Below the pieces are notes generated by a model that saw only the letters and a list, made by a program, of their open reading frames with translations, ran no database searches and had not been told where the DNA came from. A program made the position numbers and the translations under genes. A DNA stretch of 64,000 nucleotides from Acetobacterium woodii (GTDB lineage: Bacteria > Bacillota > Clostridia > Eubacteriales > Eubacteriaceae), in NCBI GenBank assembly GCA_016213825.1, contig JACQZP010000019.1, forward strand, positions 1 through 64,000. The letters are read 5' to 3'. This document shows positions 43,911 to 52,865 of the stretch, in pieces (position 1 is the first letter of the stretch; each line of letters begins with the position of its first letter).

Positions 43911-44759
43911 ATGGAGAAACTAACACCTAATGTTTATACAGAAACAAAGATTCGGGGGTGCAACCCCAGTATTGTTTTCACAAAAGAAGGGTCAGTGTTT
44001 ATCGATAACGCCCAGTGGTTAACCAGTTTGCTTGAGATGATCGAATTCGCCGAGCAAAAAGGTTCCATTAAATACATGATTAATACCGAACCGCATATTG
44101 ACCATATTTTTGGGAATCACTGGTTTGCGGGCAAATGTCCAATTATCGGACACGAAGCGATGATCAAAGATTTTTTTCTGGTGCCGGGAGAAATGGATGG
44201 TTATGACTACTCTGTGGATGTATTAACCCGTCAAGATCCCAAAGGATTGGCACTGATGCCATCACGAGAAAACTACATCATTAATAAACCGCAAATTACC
44301 TTCACCAAAGATCTGTCGCTAAAAGTTGGCGATCATACGTTTAAACTCTACCACACCCCCGGTCATTCGGATTCACAGATTGCTGTGCATGTCCCCGAAG
44401 AAAGAACCGTATTTGTTGGCGATACTGTTTTTTCTGATTGTCAAATCTGGCTCCACTCAGCCAATATTGATGAACTGATCAACTCACTTAAGTTTATCTA
44501 TACACTGGATGTGGATTACATTGTCCCCGGACATGGACCAGTTGTTGAAAAATCATATATTATGAACCAGCTTTCATTTATTTACGAATGGATAACAACT
44601 GTTGCCAATGGCATCGAAAAAGGCTGGACTCAGGAAGAGTGTATTGCAAGGATAAGTTTTTCAGATCGATGCCCAGTGGATATTGGACAGGATGAAATGA
44701 TGGAATACATCCAACGAACAAATATCATCAAGTGTTACAACTACTTAACCCAGGGATAA
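43911..44759 (+). CDS. Metallo-beta-lactamase-fold hydrolase
   Basis: The 282-residue protein has the MBL fold. The metal-binding region reads NTEPHIDHIFGNH (about 62-74), so the first histidine of the usual HxHxDH is a glutamate; the later ligands are present in YHTPGHSDS (about 145), FVGDTVFSD (about 163) and VPGHGPV (about 208). The family covers glyoxalase II, lactonases, alkylsulfatases and quorum lactonases. AAAGGA precedes the ATG. It may hydrolyse an ester or lactone made in the pathway. The altered ligand hints at a mono-metal or iron site. Not closer than family level. Confidence 0.82.
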   Translation: MEKLTPNVYTETKIRGCNPSIVFTKEGSVFIDNAQWLTSLLEMIEFAEQKGSIKYMINTEPHIDHIFGNHWFAGKCPIIGHEAMIKDFFLVPGEMDGYDYSVDVLTRQDPKGLALMPSRENYIINKPQITFTKDLSLKVGDHTFKLYHTPGHSDSQIAVHVPEERTVFVGDTVFSDCQIWLHSANIDELINSLKFIYTLDVDYIVPGHGPVVEKSYIMNQLSFIYEWITTVANGIEKGWTQEECIARISFSDRCPVDIGQDEMMEYIQRTNIIKCYNYLTQG

Positions 44760-44804
44760 GGGACGAAGCGCTTTTCCATAGAAAAAAAGGAGGACATTTT
44801 ACAG

Positions 44805-45755
44805 ATGAAATTGGATTCAATTAATAATGTTTCGATTATCGGAACCGGCATGATCGGTGCCAGTATGGCCGTACTGTTTACCGGAAATGGCTATAAAACT
44901 ACCATACTGGCATATAACGACGCCGAAATAGAAGCCGGAAAACAACGTTATCAGGCATGTTTTGAAGATTTGGTTCAAAAAAAGCTGGTCACTGAAAAAC
45001 AATATCAAGCCTGCGAAAAACTGTTGACGATAACAACAGACTATCAGGACATTTCGAATACCGAACTGATTTTTGAATGTGTGGTTGAAAATCTGGCGGT
45101 TAAACATAGCGTCTATCAAGCGATTGAAGAAAACTGTCCCAACTTTAAAGCCATTGCATCATCGACATCAGCGATTTCAGCAGATGATCTTGCCAAAGGC
45201 TTGAAGCAAAAAGAAAAGCTGGTTGTGGCTCACCCTTGGAACCCCCCCCACCTGGTTCCTTGTGTGGAGTTGGTGCCAAGCCAATGGTCAGCAGCAGGTG
45301 TCATCGATGCTATTTATGAATTTTTGGAATCGGTGGGACGAAAAGTTGTGGTCATGAAAAAAGCCGCTCCCGGATTTATCGGCAACCGCCTGCAACATGC
45401 GCTATATCGGGAAGCCGTTCACATGGTGGAACAGGGCATTGCCTCACCGGAAGATATTGACAAAACCTTAAAATACAGTTTTGTGCCCCGGTACACATCC
45501 ATCGGCATTTTTGAACATTTTGATTATGCCGGGTTGGATATGATCGTCAGCATTGATGACTACCTCTTTCCGGATCTTTCAAATGCTGACAAAACTCAGG
45601 ATTACATCCGGTCGCGCTTTGAAAAAGGCGATCTCGGCCAGAAAACCGGTAAGGGAGTTTACGACTGGTCCAAGGTGGATATGGACGAATTCCGGATGAA
45701 AGCCGCAAAACCATATTTTGAGTTTTTCAACTGGAGTTTACCAGAAGAAGACTAA
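44805..45755 (+). CDS. 3-hydroxyacid dehydrogenase (carnitine/gulonate dehydrogenase type)
   Basis: The 316-residue protein has the NAD site IGTGMIGASMAVLF (about 10-23) and the 3-hydroxyacyl-CoA dehydrogenase fold. The catalytic region is VAHPWNPPHLVP (about 140-151), the HPxNPP form seen in L-carnitine dehydrogenase and L-gulonate 3-dehydrogenase rather than the HFFNP of CoA-specific enzymes. It therefore likely oxidises a free 3-hydroxy acid to a 3-keto acid. A domain with PGFIGNRLQHALYREAVHM follows. AAAGGAGG precedes the ATG. It is next to the E1-E2-E3 complex and could feed it through decarboxylation to a keto-alcohol. Confidence 0.82.
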   Translation: MKLDSINNVSIIGTGMIGASMAVLFTGNGYKTTILAYNDAEIEAGKQRYQACFEDLVQKKLVTEKQYQACEKLLTITTDYQDISNTELIFECVVENLAVKHSVYQAIEENCPNFKAIASSTSAISADDLAKGLKQKEKLVVAHPWNPPHLVPCVELVPSQWSAAGVIDAIYEFLESVGRKVVVMKKAAPGFIGNRLQHALYREAVHMVEQGIASPEDIDKTLKYSFVPRYTSIGIFEHFDYAGLDMIVSIDDYLFPDLSNADKTQDYIRSRFEKGDLGQKTGKGVYDWSKVDMDEFRMKAAKPYFEFFNWSLPEED

Positions 45756-45792
45756 CGAGAAAATAACAGTAAGGATTGAAAGGAGTATCAAC

Positions 45793-46758
45793 GTGATATC
45801 AAAAGAAAGAAAATTTTGGATCTACGAGATCATGAATAAAATCAGATATTTTGAATTAAAGGCCCTGCGATTGTTTGAAGAAAATAAACTGCGTGGATCG
45901 GTTCATTTATATGCTGGCGAAGAAGCTGTTGCTGCCGCCGTTTGTTCCCAATTGACGGATGATGATTATATCACCAGTACCCATCGGGGTCATGGCCATT
46001 GTATTGCCAAAGGCGCTGAGCTGGATAAAGCCATGGCCGAATTAATGGGCAAGGAAACCGGCTACTGCAAAGGCCGCAGCGGTTCCATGCACATTGCCGA
46101 TTTCACCAAGGGCAACCTTGGGGCCAACGCCATTGTCGGTGGGGGCATTCCGATAGCAACCGGAGCGGCGTTGGCAGCCAAGCTTCAGAAAAACGATAAG
46201 GTCGCCGTTTCATTCTTTGGGGATGGGGCTTCCAATGAAGGAACCTTCCATGAAAGTTTGAATCTGGCAGCTGTCTGGAAACTGCCGATTATCTTCGTTT
46301 GTGAGAATAATGGCTTCGGCATCTCGGTACCGGTTGCTCAGTCAACTTCCGTTGAAAACATCAGCGATCGTGCTGTCGGCTATGGGATACCGGGAGTAAC
46401 CATTGACGGAAATGATGTTTTTGCTGTTTATGAAGCCTTTGAAACCGCAGTTAAACGGGCTAAATCAGGCGATGGTCCGACTTTGATTGAATGTAAAACT
46501 TATCGAACCCTTGGTCATTGGACCGGAGATCCCCAAACCTATCGGGATAAAAAAGATGTTGAAATGTGGCGAGATACAAAAGACCCCATTCAATTGTTCA
46601 AAAAACGCCTGGTTGATGCTGGCGACTTCACTGCCGCAGAATTAGACACGGTTGAAGAAGCCGCTAAAGCGGAAGCTGATGCCGCCGCCGAGTTTGCGAT
46701 TAACAGTCCTAACCCGGATCCTGCCGACGTCATGGACGATGTTTTCTACGAAGCTTGA
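45793..46758 (+). CDS. Acetoin/pyruvate dehydrogenase-like E1 alpha subunit
   Basis: The 321-residue subunit has the E1-alpha fold with the N-terminal RGSVHLYAGEEAVAAAVCSQ (about 32-50), the ThDP-binding GDGASNEGTFHESLNLAAVW region (about 145-165) and the NNGFGISVPVAQSTSV loop (about 176). A GTG start follows AAAGGAG. Length and the YAGEEA form resemble AcoA of acetoin dehydrogenase more than branched-chain enzymes, but a 2-oxoacid substrate cannot be excluded. Genes for beta, E2 and E3 follow in order, so the complex is complete. No AcoR-type activator is in the window. Confidence 0.88.
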   Translation: MISKERKFWIYEIMNKIRYFELKALRLFEENKLRGSVHLYAGEEAVAAAVCSQLTDDDYITSTHRGHGHCIAKGAELDKAMAELMGKETGYCKGRSGSMHIADFTKGNLGANAIVGGGIPIATGAALAAKLQKNDKVAVSFFGDGASNEGTFHESLNLAAVWKLPIIFVCENNGFGISVPVAQSTSVENISDRAVGYGIPGVTIDGNDVFAVYEAFETAVKRAKSGDGPTLIECKTYRTLGHWTGDPQTYRDKKDVEMWRDTKDPIQLFKKRLVDAGDFTAAELDTVEEAAKAEADAAAEFAINSPNPDPADVMDDVFYEA

Positions 46759-46771
46759 GAAAGGAGCAAAA

Positions 46772-47752
46772 ATGAGTAAAAAAACTTACGCAACAGCCAT
46801 TCGCGACGTCATTGCAGAAGAAATGCGTCGAGATGAAAATGTTTTTGTTATGGGAGAAGATATTGAGTTACTGGGTGGTATTTTTGGATGTACCCGGGAT
46901 TTATATAAAGAATTCGGCACCGATCGGATCAGAAATACGCCGATATCGGAAGCAGCTATGGTCGGAGCCGGTGTTGGTGCTGCCTGTGCCGGCATGCGTC
47001 CCATCGTCGAACTGATGTACATGGACTTTACCTTAGTCGCCGCCGATCAGATTATTAACCAGGCTGCCAAAACCCGCTATATTTTTGGAGGGAAAGCAAA
47101 GATTCCCTTGGTCATCCGAGGACAACAGGGAATTGGGCGGGGCAACGCCGCCACCCACAGCCAGAGTCTGGAAACCATTTTTATGCACTTTCCCGGGATC
47201 AAGGTTGCCTGTCCGTCCAATGCCGCCGATGCCGCCGGTTTGTTAAGAACCGCCATTCGGGATGATAACCCGGTAATGTTCTTTGAACATAAGGCTCTCT
47301 ATGCTTCTAAATTCGAAGTGCCGGATGATCCGGATTTCTGTGTGCCTTTCGGTAAGGCTGAGATTAAGCGAACCGGTAAAGATGTCACCATCGTGGGTTC
47401 ATTGCTCTATGTCAGCAGAGCCCTGGAAGCGGCAGCTGAACTGGAAAAAATAGGGATTGATGCCGAAGTGATTGACCCCCGAACGATGGTACCTTTTGAT
47501 ATGGACACCATTATCGAATCGGTTAAAAAAACCGGAAAACTGGTTGTCGTTCATGAAGCCCATAAGGTAGCTGGTTGGGGAGCAGAAGTTGTTTCAGAAG
47601 TAGTTGACGGCGCATTTAAATATTTAGATGCCGCACCGATTCATCTTGGTGCCAAAGCCTGTCCGCTTCCTTTTAATATTGAATTGGAAAATGCGGTTGT
47701 ACCCAGTGTGCAGCAGATCGTTGAAGCAGCAAAAAAAGTGTGTTATCGATAG
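46772..47752 (+). CDS. Acetoin/pyruvate dehydrogenase-like E1 beta subunit
   Basis: The 326-residue subunit begins KKTYATAIRDVIAEEM and contains FVMGEDIELLGGIFG, RIRNTPISEAAMVGAGVGAA and the transketolase C-terminal domain (VIDPRTMVPFD, GAEVVSEV). It forms the active site with the alpha subunit, holding ThDP. AAAGGAG precedes the ATG, 13 bases after the alpha stop. It is about as long as AcoB. Confidence 0.9.
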   Translation: MSKKTYATAIRDVIAEEMRRDENVFVMGEDIELLGGIFGCTRDLYKEFGTDRIRNTPISEAAMVGAGVGAACAGMRPIVELMYMDFTLVAADQIINQAAKTRYIFGGKAKIPLVIRGQQGIGRGNAATHSQSLETIFMHFPGIKVACPSNAADAAGLLRTAIRDDNPVMFFEHKALYASKFEVPDDPDFCVPFGKAEIKRTGKDVTIVGSLLYVSRALEAAAELEKIGIDAEVIDPRTMVPFDMDTIIESVKKTGKLVVVHEAHKVAGWGAEVVSEVVDGAFKYLDAAPIHLGAKACPLPFNIELENAVVPSVQQIVEAAKKVCYR

Positions 47753-47774
47753 ATTCGATAGTTAGGAGGATAGA

Positions 47775-49112
47775 ATGGCAGAATTTATAATTATGCCCAA
47801 ACAGGGTCTCCAGATGACCGAAGGAACCATTATGGAATGGTTGGTTGGAGAAGGAGAAGAAGTCATTGCCGATGCTCCTTTATTCGAAATGGAGACTGAT
47901 AAATTAACCATTACCATTGACGCCAGTGCCGGTGGTACCTTGTTAAAAATAATTCATGGGGCCGGAGCCGTGGTTCCGATCACTGAACCGATTGCCATTA
48001 TCGGTGAAAAAGGCGAAGATTTTTCAGGCTTATTAAATTCCATCGGAGCACCGGCAGCCCCATCAGTGGTTGCTGAAAGTGTGGAACCAGTGCAGACTGA
48101 GGAAGCATCGGTCGGAATAGCCATCGTTAAAGCACCACGAACCGGAAGAGTTTTTGCATCACCCCGGGCTAAAATGCTGGCTGAAGAAAAAGGGATTGAT
48201 GTTGCCGATATTGATGGTTCTGGACCCGAGGGGCTGATCATTGAAAAGGATGTCCTGGATTATGTACTTAATCCGGCACAAAAAACGGCCGCAACGCCAC
48301 TGGCCAGAAAAGTTGCTGAGCTGGAAAATATTGATATCAATGAGATTCAGGGATCGGGCGTACGCAATAAAGTGTTAGCAGAGGATGTGCGTTCATCGGC
48401 ATCAGTCAGTCAAACACCGATCCAGCTGGTTCAGCAACTTGATGAAGAATTGATTCCCATCAAAGGGATGCGAAAAATTGTCGCAGAACGTATGAAACAA
48501 AGTCTTGGTGAAATGGCCCAGGCCAACCATCGCATCACCGTCGATATGACCAATTCGGTGGCGTTAAGAGAACAGTACAAAGCAGTGGGCAGAAAAGTCA
48601 GTTACAACGATATCGTGCTGCGCTGTGCGGCCAAAGCTTTAACCGAATTCCCAATGATGAATTCCTCCTGGACCAGCGCCGGCATTGTGCTTAAGAAATA
48701 TGTGAATATGGGTATAGCCGTAGCTATTGAGCAGGGTTTAATTGTTCCTGTTATTAAAAATATTCACCTAAAATCGTTGGATCAAATTTCTAAAGAATCC
48801 AGTGAACTGGCCACAAAAGCAAAAGAAAACAGACTTCAGCCGGAAGACTATAGCGGCGGAACCTTTACCGTTTCCAATCTGGGGATGTTTGATATTGACG
48901 GCTTCACTGCTATCATCAACCCACCAGAAGCCGGCATCCTGGCAGTTGGAAAGCTAGCCAAACAACCAGTGGTAATCGGTGATGAAATTGTTATCCGGAT
49001 GATGATGCAGCTCAGCCTGACTTATGATCATCGTACCGTTGATGGCGCGCCGGCAGCTCAGTTCCTGAAACGGATCAAAGAATTACTTGAAAATCCAATG
49101 TTGCTGATTTAA
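47775..49112 (+). CDS. Dihydrolipoamide acyltransferase (E2)
   Basis: The 445-residue protein has an N-terminal lipoyl domain with lysine 43 in METDKLTITIDAS, then two tandem peripheral-subunit-binding segments (ASPRAKMLAEEKGIDVADID at about 128-147 and ATPLARKVAELENIDINEI at about 172-190), and the acyltransferase domain from about 215 ending in DHRTVDGAPAAQFL (about 420), which holds the catalytic His. Two binding segments in a row is uncommon. It receives the acyl group from E1 on lipoate and passes it to CoA. Lipoylation genes lie downstream at 61045-64000, consistent with this complex being their target. Confidence 0.9.
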   Translation: MAEFIIMPKQGLQMTEGTIMEWLVGEGEEVIADAPLFEMETDKLTITIDASAGGTLLKIIHGAGAVVPITEPIAIIGEKGEDFSGLLNSIGAPAAPSVVAESVEPVQTEEASVGIAIVKAPRTGRVFASPRAKMLAEEKGIDVADIDGSGPEGLIIEKDVLDYVLNPAQKTAATPLARKVAELENIDINEIQGSGVRNKVLAEDVRSSASVSQTPIQLVQQLDEELIPIKGMRKIVAERMKQSLGEMAQANHRITVDMTNSVALREQYKAVGRKVSYNDIVLRCAAKALTEFPMMNSSWTSAGIVLKKYVNMGIAVAIEQGLIVPVIKNIHLKSLDQISKESSELATKAKENRLQPEDYSGGTFTVSNLGMFDIDGFTAIINPPEAGILAVGKLAKQPVVIGDEIVIRMMMQLSLTYDHRTVDGAPAAQFLKRIKELLENPMLLI

Positions 49113-49125
49113 GGAGAATGACTTT

Positions 49126-50505
49126 ATGAAATATGATGTTGCAGTTTTAGGAGGAGGCCCGGGGGGATATGAAGCGGCAATTCGCTGTTCCCAGTACGGT
49201 CTCAAAACAGTGCTCATCGAAGCAAGAGAACTTGGCGGTACCTGTTTAAATCGTGGTTGTATTCCAACCAAAGCCTTGCTTCATGGTGCCGAATTTTACG
49301 ATGAAGCAAAGGGTGCCCAGGAGTTTGGCGTGTTTTTTGAAAATATCGCATTTGACTATGAAAAATTGGCAATCTATAAAGATAAGATCGTAAGCAGATT
49401 AAGAAAGGGCATTGAAGGACTTGAAAAAGCCCATGGCGTAACCGTCATTAAGGGCTTTGGGGTACTAAAAAATGCTAATGAAATAGCCGTAAATGGAGAA
49501 ACGGTTGTGGCCGATCACATCATTCTGGCCACCGGTTCCGCCCCCTTTTTGCCACCCATTCCAGGCGTCGACAACAAATCGGTCATGACCAGCGATGAAG
49601 TTCTGGAAATGAAACAGTGTCCGGAAAGCCTGGTGATTATCGGCGGCGGTATCATCGGCATCGAATTTGCTACCTTGTATGCATCGCTGGGAAAAAAGGT
49701 GACGGTTATCGAAATGCAGTCGGATATTCTTAAGGGAATTGACAAGGAAATTGTTAAGGAACTGTCCCAGATTCTTAAACGAAAAGGGGTTCAGATTATT
49801 GCTGGCGCCAAGGTCACTGGGATCGAAGAAGCGGAAGAAATCACCGTAAACTATGAAAAAGACGGACAGCCTAAAAGTGCTGCCGGAACCTGCTGCATTG
49901 TCAGTGTTGGCCGAAAAGCGCAAATCGATCAGATTGGTTTGGATGCCGTTGGCATTAAGCGCAATGGCTCATTTATTGAAGTTGATGCGTATCTCAGAAC
50001 CAACATTCCTAACATCTATGCCATTGGTGACATCACCGGAAAAATTCAGCTGGCCCATGTTGCCACAAAACAGGGGATGGTTGCCGCCGAAAGCATTATC
50101 GGCAAACAGAAGCAGATGAAATATGAGGTAGTACCTTCCTGTCTTTACACCAATCCGGAAATTGCCTGGATCGGACTGAGCGAAGAGGAAGCAATCAAGG
50201 CCGGCAAGAACATAAAAATCGGACGCTATGGTGTCGGCGGCAATGGCAAGTCCAGTGTCATGGGACAAAGCAAAGGACTCCTTAAACTGGTCTGTGACCA
50301 CGTCACCGGCGAGGTTTACGGAGCTCAGATTATGGCTCCCAGAGCCACTGATATGATCGGTGAAATTGCCGTAATCATGGAATGTGAAGGCACCATTGAA
50401 GAATTATCAGACACCATTCATCCCCATCCCACCGTTTGCGAAATTATCGTGGAAGCGGCTCACGATGTGGAAGGGCTGTGCTGCAATGCACCGCCAAAGA
50501 AATAA
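49126..50505 (+). CDS. Dihydrolipoamide dehydrogenase (E3)
   Basis: The 459-residue flavoprotein has the FAD site GGGPGGYEAAIRCS (about 9-22), the redox disulfide C40/C45 in GGTCLNRGCIPTKAL, the NAD site GGGIIGIEFA (about 174), and the C-terminal HPHPTVCE with the His-Glu pair. It reoxidises the E2 lipoyl group with NAD. TTAAGGAG precedes the ATG. It completes the E1-E2-E3 complex. Confidence 0.93.
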   Translation: MKYDVAVLGGGPGGYEAAIRCSQYGLKTVLIEARELGGTCLNRGCIPTKALLHGAEFYDEAKGAQEFGVFFENIAFDYEKLAIYKDKIVSRLRKGIEGLEKAHGVTVIKGFGVLKNANEIAVNGETVVADHIILATGSAPFLPPIPGVDNKSVMTSDEVLEMKQCPESLVIIGGGIIGIEFATLYASLGKKVTVIEMQSDILKGIDKEIVKELSQILKRKGVQIIAGAKVTGIEEAEEITVNYEKDGQPKSAAGTCCIVSVGRKAQIDQIGLDAVGIKRNGSFIEVDAYLRTNIPNIYAIGDITGKIQLAHVATKQGMVAAESIIGKQKQMKYEVVPSCLYTNPEIAWIGLSEEEAIKAGKNIKIGRYGVGGNGKSSVMGQSKGLLKLVCDHVTGEVYGAQIMAPRATDMIGEIAVIMECEGTIEELSDTIHPHPTVCEIIVEAAHDVEGLCCNAPPKK

Positions 50506-50524
50506 AATTCAGGAGGAAAATATA

Positions 50525-51553
50525 ATGAAAAAAATTAAAGTAGGAGTAGCCGGATATGGCGTCATTGGCCAGAGACTGGCAGACGCAGTGGCACTGCAAG
50601 GAGATATGGAATTGGTGGGGGTTGCTGATTTAGCACCAACCCTGTCAATCCGGGCATTAAGAGAAAAAGGGATGCCTTATAACTTGTTTTTAGTGGACAT
50701 GAACCGAAAACCAGAGTTCGAAGCCCTGGGAATTCCCATTGCCGGATCTTTTGAAGACCTGGTCGATCAGGTTGATATTATGCTGGATTCTTCACCAGGC
50801 GGTGTGGGCGTTAAAAACAAAGAACTTTATGCATCAAAAGGTGTGAAGGCTATTTTCCAGGGGGGCGAAAAGAATTCAGTCGCCGATGTATTTTTCCATG
50901 GCTATGCCAATTACGAACAAGGGCTGGATCAGGATTATTTGAAACTCACCAGCTGTAATACCACCGGCTTGATTCGGGCCGTTGATTGTCTGGATCGCAA
51001 CTGTGGCGGGGTGGAACGGGTTGCTATTACCATTATCCGTCGGGTTGCCGATCCTGGTGATTATCATCGTGGTTTAACCAATGCTCTGCAGGTAGACAAG
51101 GCTCCTTCCCATCAGGCGGTGGATTTAATGACCATCATGCCTCATGTTGAAGCCACCGGCGTGCTGGTTCATACACCAGTAACTCATGGTCATATTATCA
51201 CCGTACTGGCCACCGGAAAGAAAAAAATCACCAAAGAAATGGCGTTGGAAGCATTCAAAAAACATCCCCGTATTCGGGTGGTGAAAATTGATGATGGTTT
51301 CCAGGGCAATGCCTCCTTCTTCCGATATGCCCGAGATCTGGGCAATACCAGAGGCGACATGTATGAAATTGGCTTATGGGAAGACTGTATCGTCGAAAGC
51401 GGAAACGATATTATGTTTGCCATCAATATTCCTCAGGAAAGCGTCACCATTCCAGAAACAATGGATGCAGTCAGAGCCGCTACCGGGATGCAGCAAACCA
51501 GAGAAGACGGAACAGCAGCAACAAACAAATATTTGAATTGTCAATGCCGTTAA
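50525..51553 (+). CDS. Archaeal-type GAPDH-like (aldehyde, acylating-phosphate) dehydrogenase
   Basis: The 342-residue protein is homologous to type II (archaeal) glyceraldehyde-3-phosphate dehydrogenase: a Rossmann GYGVIGQRLADAV N-terminus, catalytic C144 in TSCNTTGLIR, RRVADPGDYHRG, and the C-terminal LGNTRGDMYEIGLWED. In family members the stretch after that reads SHHGPD, whose histidines help hold the substrate phosphate; here it is SHQAVD. The next loop reads HTPVTHGHI. Bacterial type II GAPDH is rare. Placed after E3 and before a PGK-like gene, it may oxidise an unphosphorylated aldehyde to an acyl-phosphate. Residue comparison was from memory of the family. Confidence 0.82.
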   Translation: MKKIKVGVAGYGVIGQRLADAVALQGDMELVGVADLAPTLSIRALREKGMPYNLFLVDMNRKPEFEALGIPIAGSFEDLVDQVDIMLDSSPGGVGVKNKELYASKGVKAIFQGGEKNSVADVFFHGYANYEQGLDQDYLKLTSCNTTGLIRAVDCLDRNCGGVERVAITIIRRVADPGDYHRGLTNALQVDKAPSHQAVDLMTIMPHVEATGVLVHTPVTHGHIITVLATGKKKITKEMALEAFKKHPRIRVVKIDDGFQGNASFFRYARDLGNTRGDMYEIGLWEDCIVESGNDIMFAINIPQESVTIPETMDAVRAATGMQQTREDGTAATNKYLNCQCR

Positions 51554-51566
51554 GGGGAGTGAGCCA

Positions 51567-52820
51567 ATGAAATTTGGAATTAAAATCTTGGATGACTTCC
51601 AATTCTCCGGAAAAACGGTTCTCCTCCGGGTGGATATTAACCAGCCGGTGGACAAAGAAAAAAATACCTTAAAAGATATTACGAGGATCAAAGCCTGTGT
51701 TCCGACCATCCGGGAATTGTCGGATAAGGGTGCAAAGGTAGTGATTCTGGCCCATCAGGGCAGTGATATCGAATATGAAAACTTTTATACCACCGAACCT
51801 CATGCAAAAGTGTTAACCGAACTGCTTAATCAGGAAGTGAACTTTGTTGAGGATGTCTGCGGACCCACCGCCAGAGCAGCGATTACAGCTTTGAATGATG
51901 GCGAAATTCTGTTATTAGATAATGTTCGTTTTGTATCTGAAGAACAGACCTTGTTTGAAACGAATTTAAAATTAAGCCACGAAGACCAGGCTAAAACCCT
52001 ACTGGTGAGAAAACTGGCATCCCTGGCGGATCTATATGTCTGTGATGCTTTTGCGGCCGCCCATCGGGATCAACCTTCCCTCTGCGGTTTTGAACAGGTA
52101 CTGCCTTCAGCAATGGGGAGATTGTTTGAAGAAGAATACAGTGTCCTGTCCGAAATTACCGAAAATCCCGGCAGACCATCGGTCTTTGTTTTAGGCGGCG
52201 CTAAAATATCTGACGCCTTTATCATGATGAATTCGGTGCTGGGTAAAGGAATCGCCGACACGGTTCTGGCCGGTGGTTTAGTGGGAAACATCATGTTGCT
52301 GGCAAAAGGATTTGACATCGGAGCAAGCTCCAAAGCCTTTATTGAAAAAAGAGGGTTTAATAATTACATTGAGGATGCCAAAGAACTGCTGGAAAAATAT
52401 GGGACGATGATTGAACTGCCTACTGATTTAGCCTATCTGGATGATGGGGTCAGAAAAGAAATGAAACTGTCTGATTTGCCGGTTGATGAAATGCTGGTGG
52501 ATATCGGCCACGAATCAACCCAAAAATTTCAGGAGATCATCCTTGGCGCCAAAACAGTTTTCACCAATGGACCGATGGGGATTTTTGAAGAAGAAATCAC
52601 CGAATACGGCACCAAAAATGTCTGGGACGCCCTGGGAAAAACCGAAGCTTACACCGTTATCGGCGGCGGTGACAGCATTACGGCCACCAACAAATATGAT
52701 TTAAGCGAAAAAATTGATTATATCTGTACCGGCGGCGGTGCCCTGATCCGGTTTTTAACAGGCGAAACCCTACCGGTTGTCAAAGCATTGATGCATGGTT
52801 CAGCGATAAAGGAAAAATAA
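51567..52820 (+). CDS. Archaeal-type phosphoglycerate-kinase-like protein
   Basis: The 417-residue protein shows the PGK fold with RVDINQPV (about 22), DNVRF (about 117), AFAAAHRDQPS (about 160), VLGGAKISD (about 199), the hinge TNGPMGIFE (about 327) and GGGDSITA (about 355), and is most like archaeal PGKs. In those the substrate-phosphate arginine or lysine lies in AHQGRP or HQGKP; here the site reads AHQGSDIEY, with no basic residue. The kinase and ATP-binding parts look intact. With the GAPDH-like gene next to it, it could turn an acyl-phosphate lacking a sugar-phosphate group into acid plus ATP. Confidence 0.85.
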   Translation: MKFGIKILDDFQFSGKTVLLRVDINQPVDKEKNTLKDITRIKACVPTIRELSDKGAKVVILAHQGSDIEYENFYTTEPHAKVLTELLNQEVNFVEDVCGPTARAAITALNDGEILLLDNVRFVSEEQTLFETNLKLSHEDQAKTLLVRKLASLADLYVCDAFAAAHRDQPSLCGFEQVLPSAMGRLFEEEYSVLSEITENPGRPSVFVLGGAKISDAFIMMNSVLGKGIADTVLAGGLVGNIMLLAKGFDIGASSKAFIEKRGFNNYIEDAKELLEKYGTMIELPTDLAYLDDGVRKEMKLSDLPVDEMLVDIGHESTQKFQEIILGAKTVFTNGPMGIFEEEITEYGTKNVWDALGKTEAYTVIGGGDSITATNKYDLSEKIDYICTGGGALIRFLTGETLPVVKALMHGSAIKEK

Positions 52821-52865
52821 AACGAACACCAGACACTAAGAAGGAAATTTAGAGAGGTTATTAAA

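Noticed and set aside
45793-50505. Firm call as acetoin dehydrogenase.
   Set aside because: E1 resembles AcoA/AcoB, but no AcoR, AcoK or acetoin-forming gene is nearby; a different keto-alcohol or a 2-oxoacid remains possible.
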